Source: Spirochaetales bacterium
GTDB taxonomy: Bacteria; Spirochaetota; Spirochaetia; Sphaerochaetales; Sphaerochaetaceae
Direction of reading: 5' to 3'
Assembly (NCBI GenBank): GCA_022784805.1
Contig: JALFYG010000211.1
Location: forward strand, 1 to 14,082
DNA: 14,082 nucleotides
Below are positions 14,058-14,082 of the stretch, piece by piece (the stretch's first letter is position 1; each line of letters starts with the position of its first letter). A program made the position numbers and the translations under genes. The notes under the pieces were generated by a model that worked only from the letters and a program-made list of their open reading frames with translations, was not told the DNA's origin and did no database searches.

Positions 14058-14082
14058 GTGTGCTCCATTTTTCATTTCCGGC
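14058..14082 (-). pseudogene. Serine recombinase, upstream part (AGNEKWST), continuing beyond the window
   Basis: Read on the minus strand, these bases encode A-G-N-E-K-W-S-T, the residues expected just before the recombinase fragment at 12301-13155. The catalytic N-terminal domain should lie to the right of the window. Confidence 0.7.

Overview
The window looks like a bacterial chromosome segment with moderate GC. It is plausibly from a host-associated spirochaete (Sphaerochaetaceae/Treponema type) or a similar gut anaerobe. The taxonomic guess rests on style only: an SCxxx lipoprotein joining InlB/Listeria-Bacteroides repeats to BspA leucine-rich repeats, a COG2509 flavoprotein, an aryl-alcohol-type alcohol dehydrogenase and a tRNA-Leu without encoded CCA. 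No marker gene fixes the taxon.

Layout. 1-63 (-) is the N-terminal tip of a gene running off the window, probably TnpB-like, with a strong, apparently leaderless promoter. 251-3801 (-) is a two-gene unit: a large PLD-nuclease/SF2-helicase/DUF3427 protein followed by a small protein with an RNA-polymerase-alpha-CTD-like helical hairpin domain, a possible defence or DNA-processing pair. 4052-5158 (-) is a zinc alcohol dehydrogenase with a GGAGG ribosome site, a good terminator and a palindrome over its likely -35. 5350-6876 (-) is a COG2509 FAD-dependent dehydrogenase. It diverges from 6946-8814 (+), a Uup-like ABC-F ATPase. The two share a 69-bp region holding back-to-back promoters that place both start codons near +1 (leaderless). 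8811-9296 (-) is a membrane-anchored coiled-coil protein that overlaps the ABC-F stop. 9394-9476 (+) is tRNA-Leu(UAA) with a strong terminator.

9521-10132 has no gene but carries nine tandem, degenerate 21-bp units, most of them built on AACGTT. 10215-12113 (-) is the surface lipoprotein, with its own promoter, ribosome site and terminator.

12301-14082 is mobile DNA. A large serine recombinase gene (-) is split by a 902-bp cassette (13156-14057). The cassette ends carry three inverted copies each of an 18-bp repeat of IS21-family type, but it has no istA/istB. Its only gene is a 153-residue ribbon-helix-helix protein on the + strand. Removing the cassette and one copy of a roughly 4-bp duplication restores the recombinase frame and its conserved Trp-to-Leu spacing, so the insertion is well supported. 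This transposase-less, IS21-ended, regulator-carrying cassette and the 21-bp intergenic array are the least ordinary items here.
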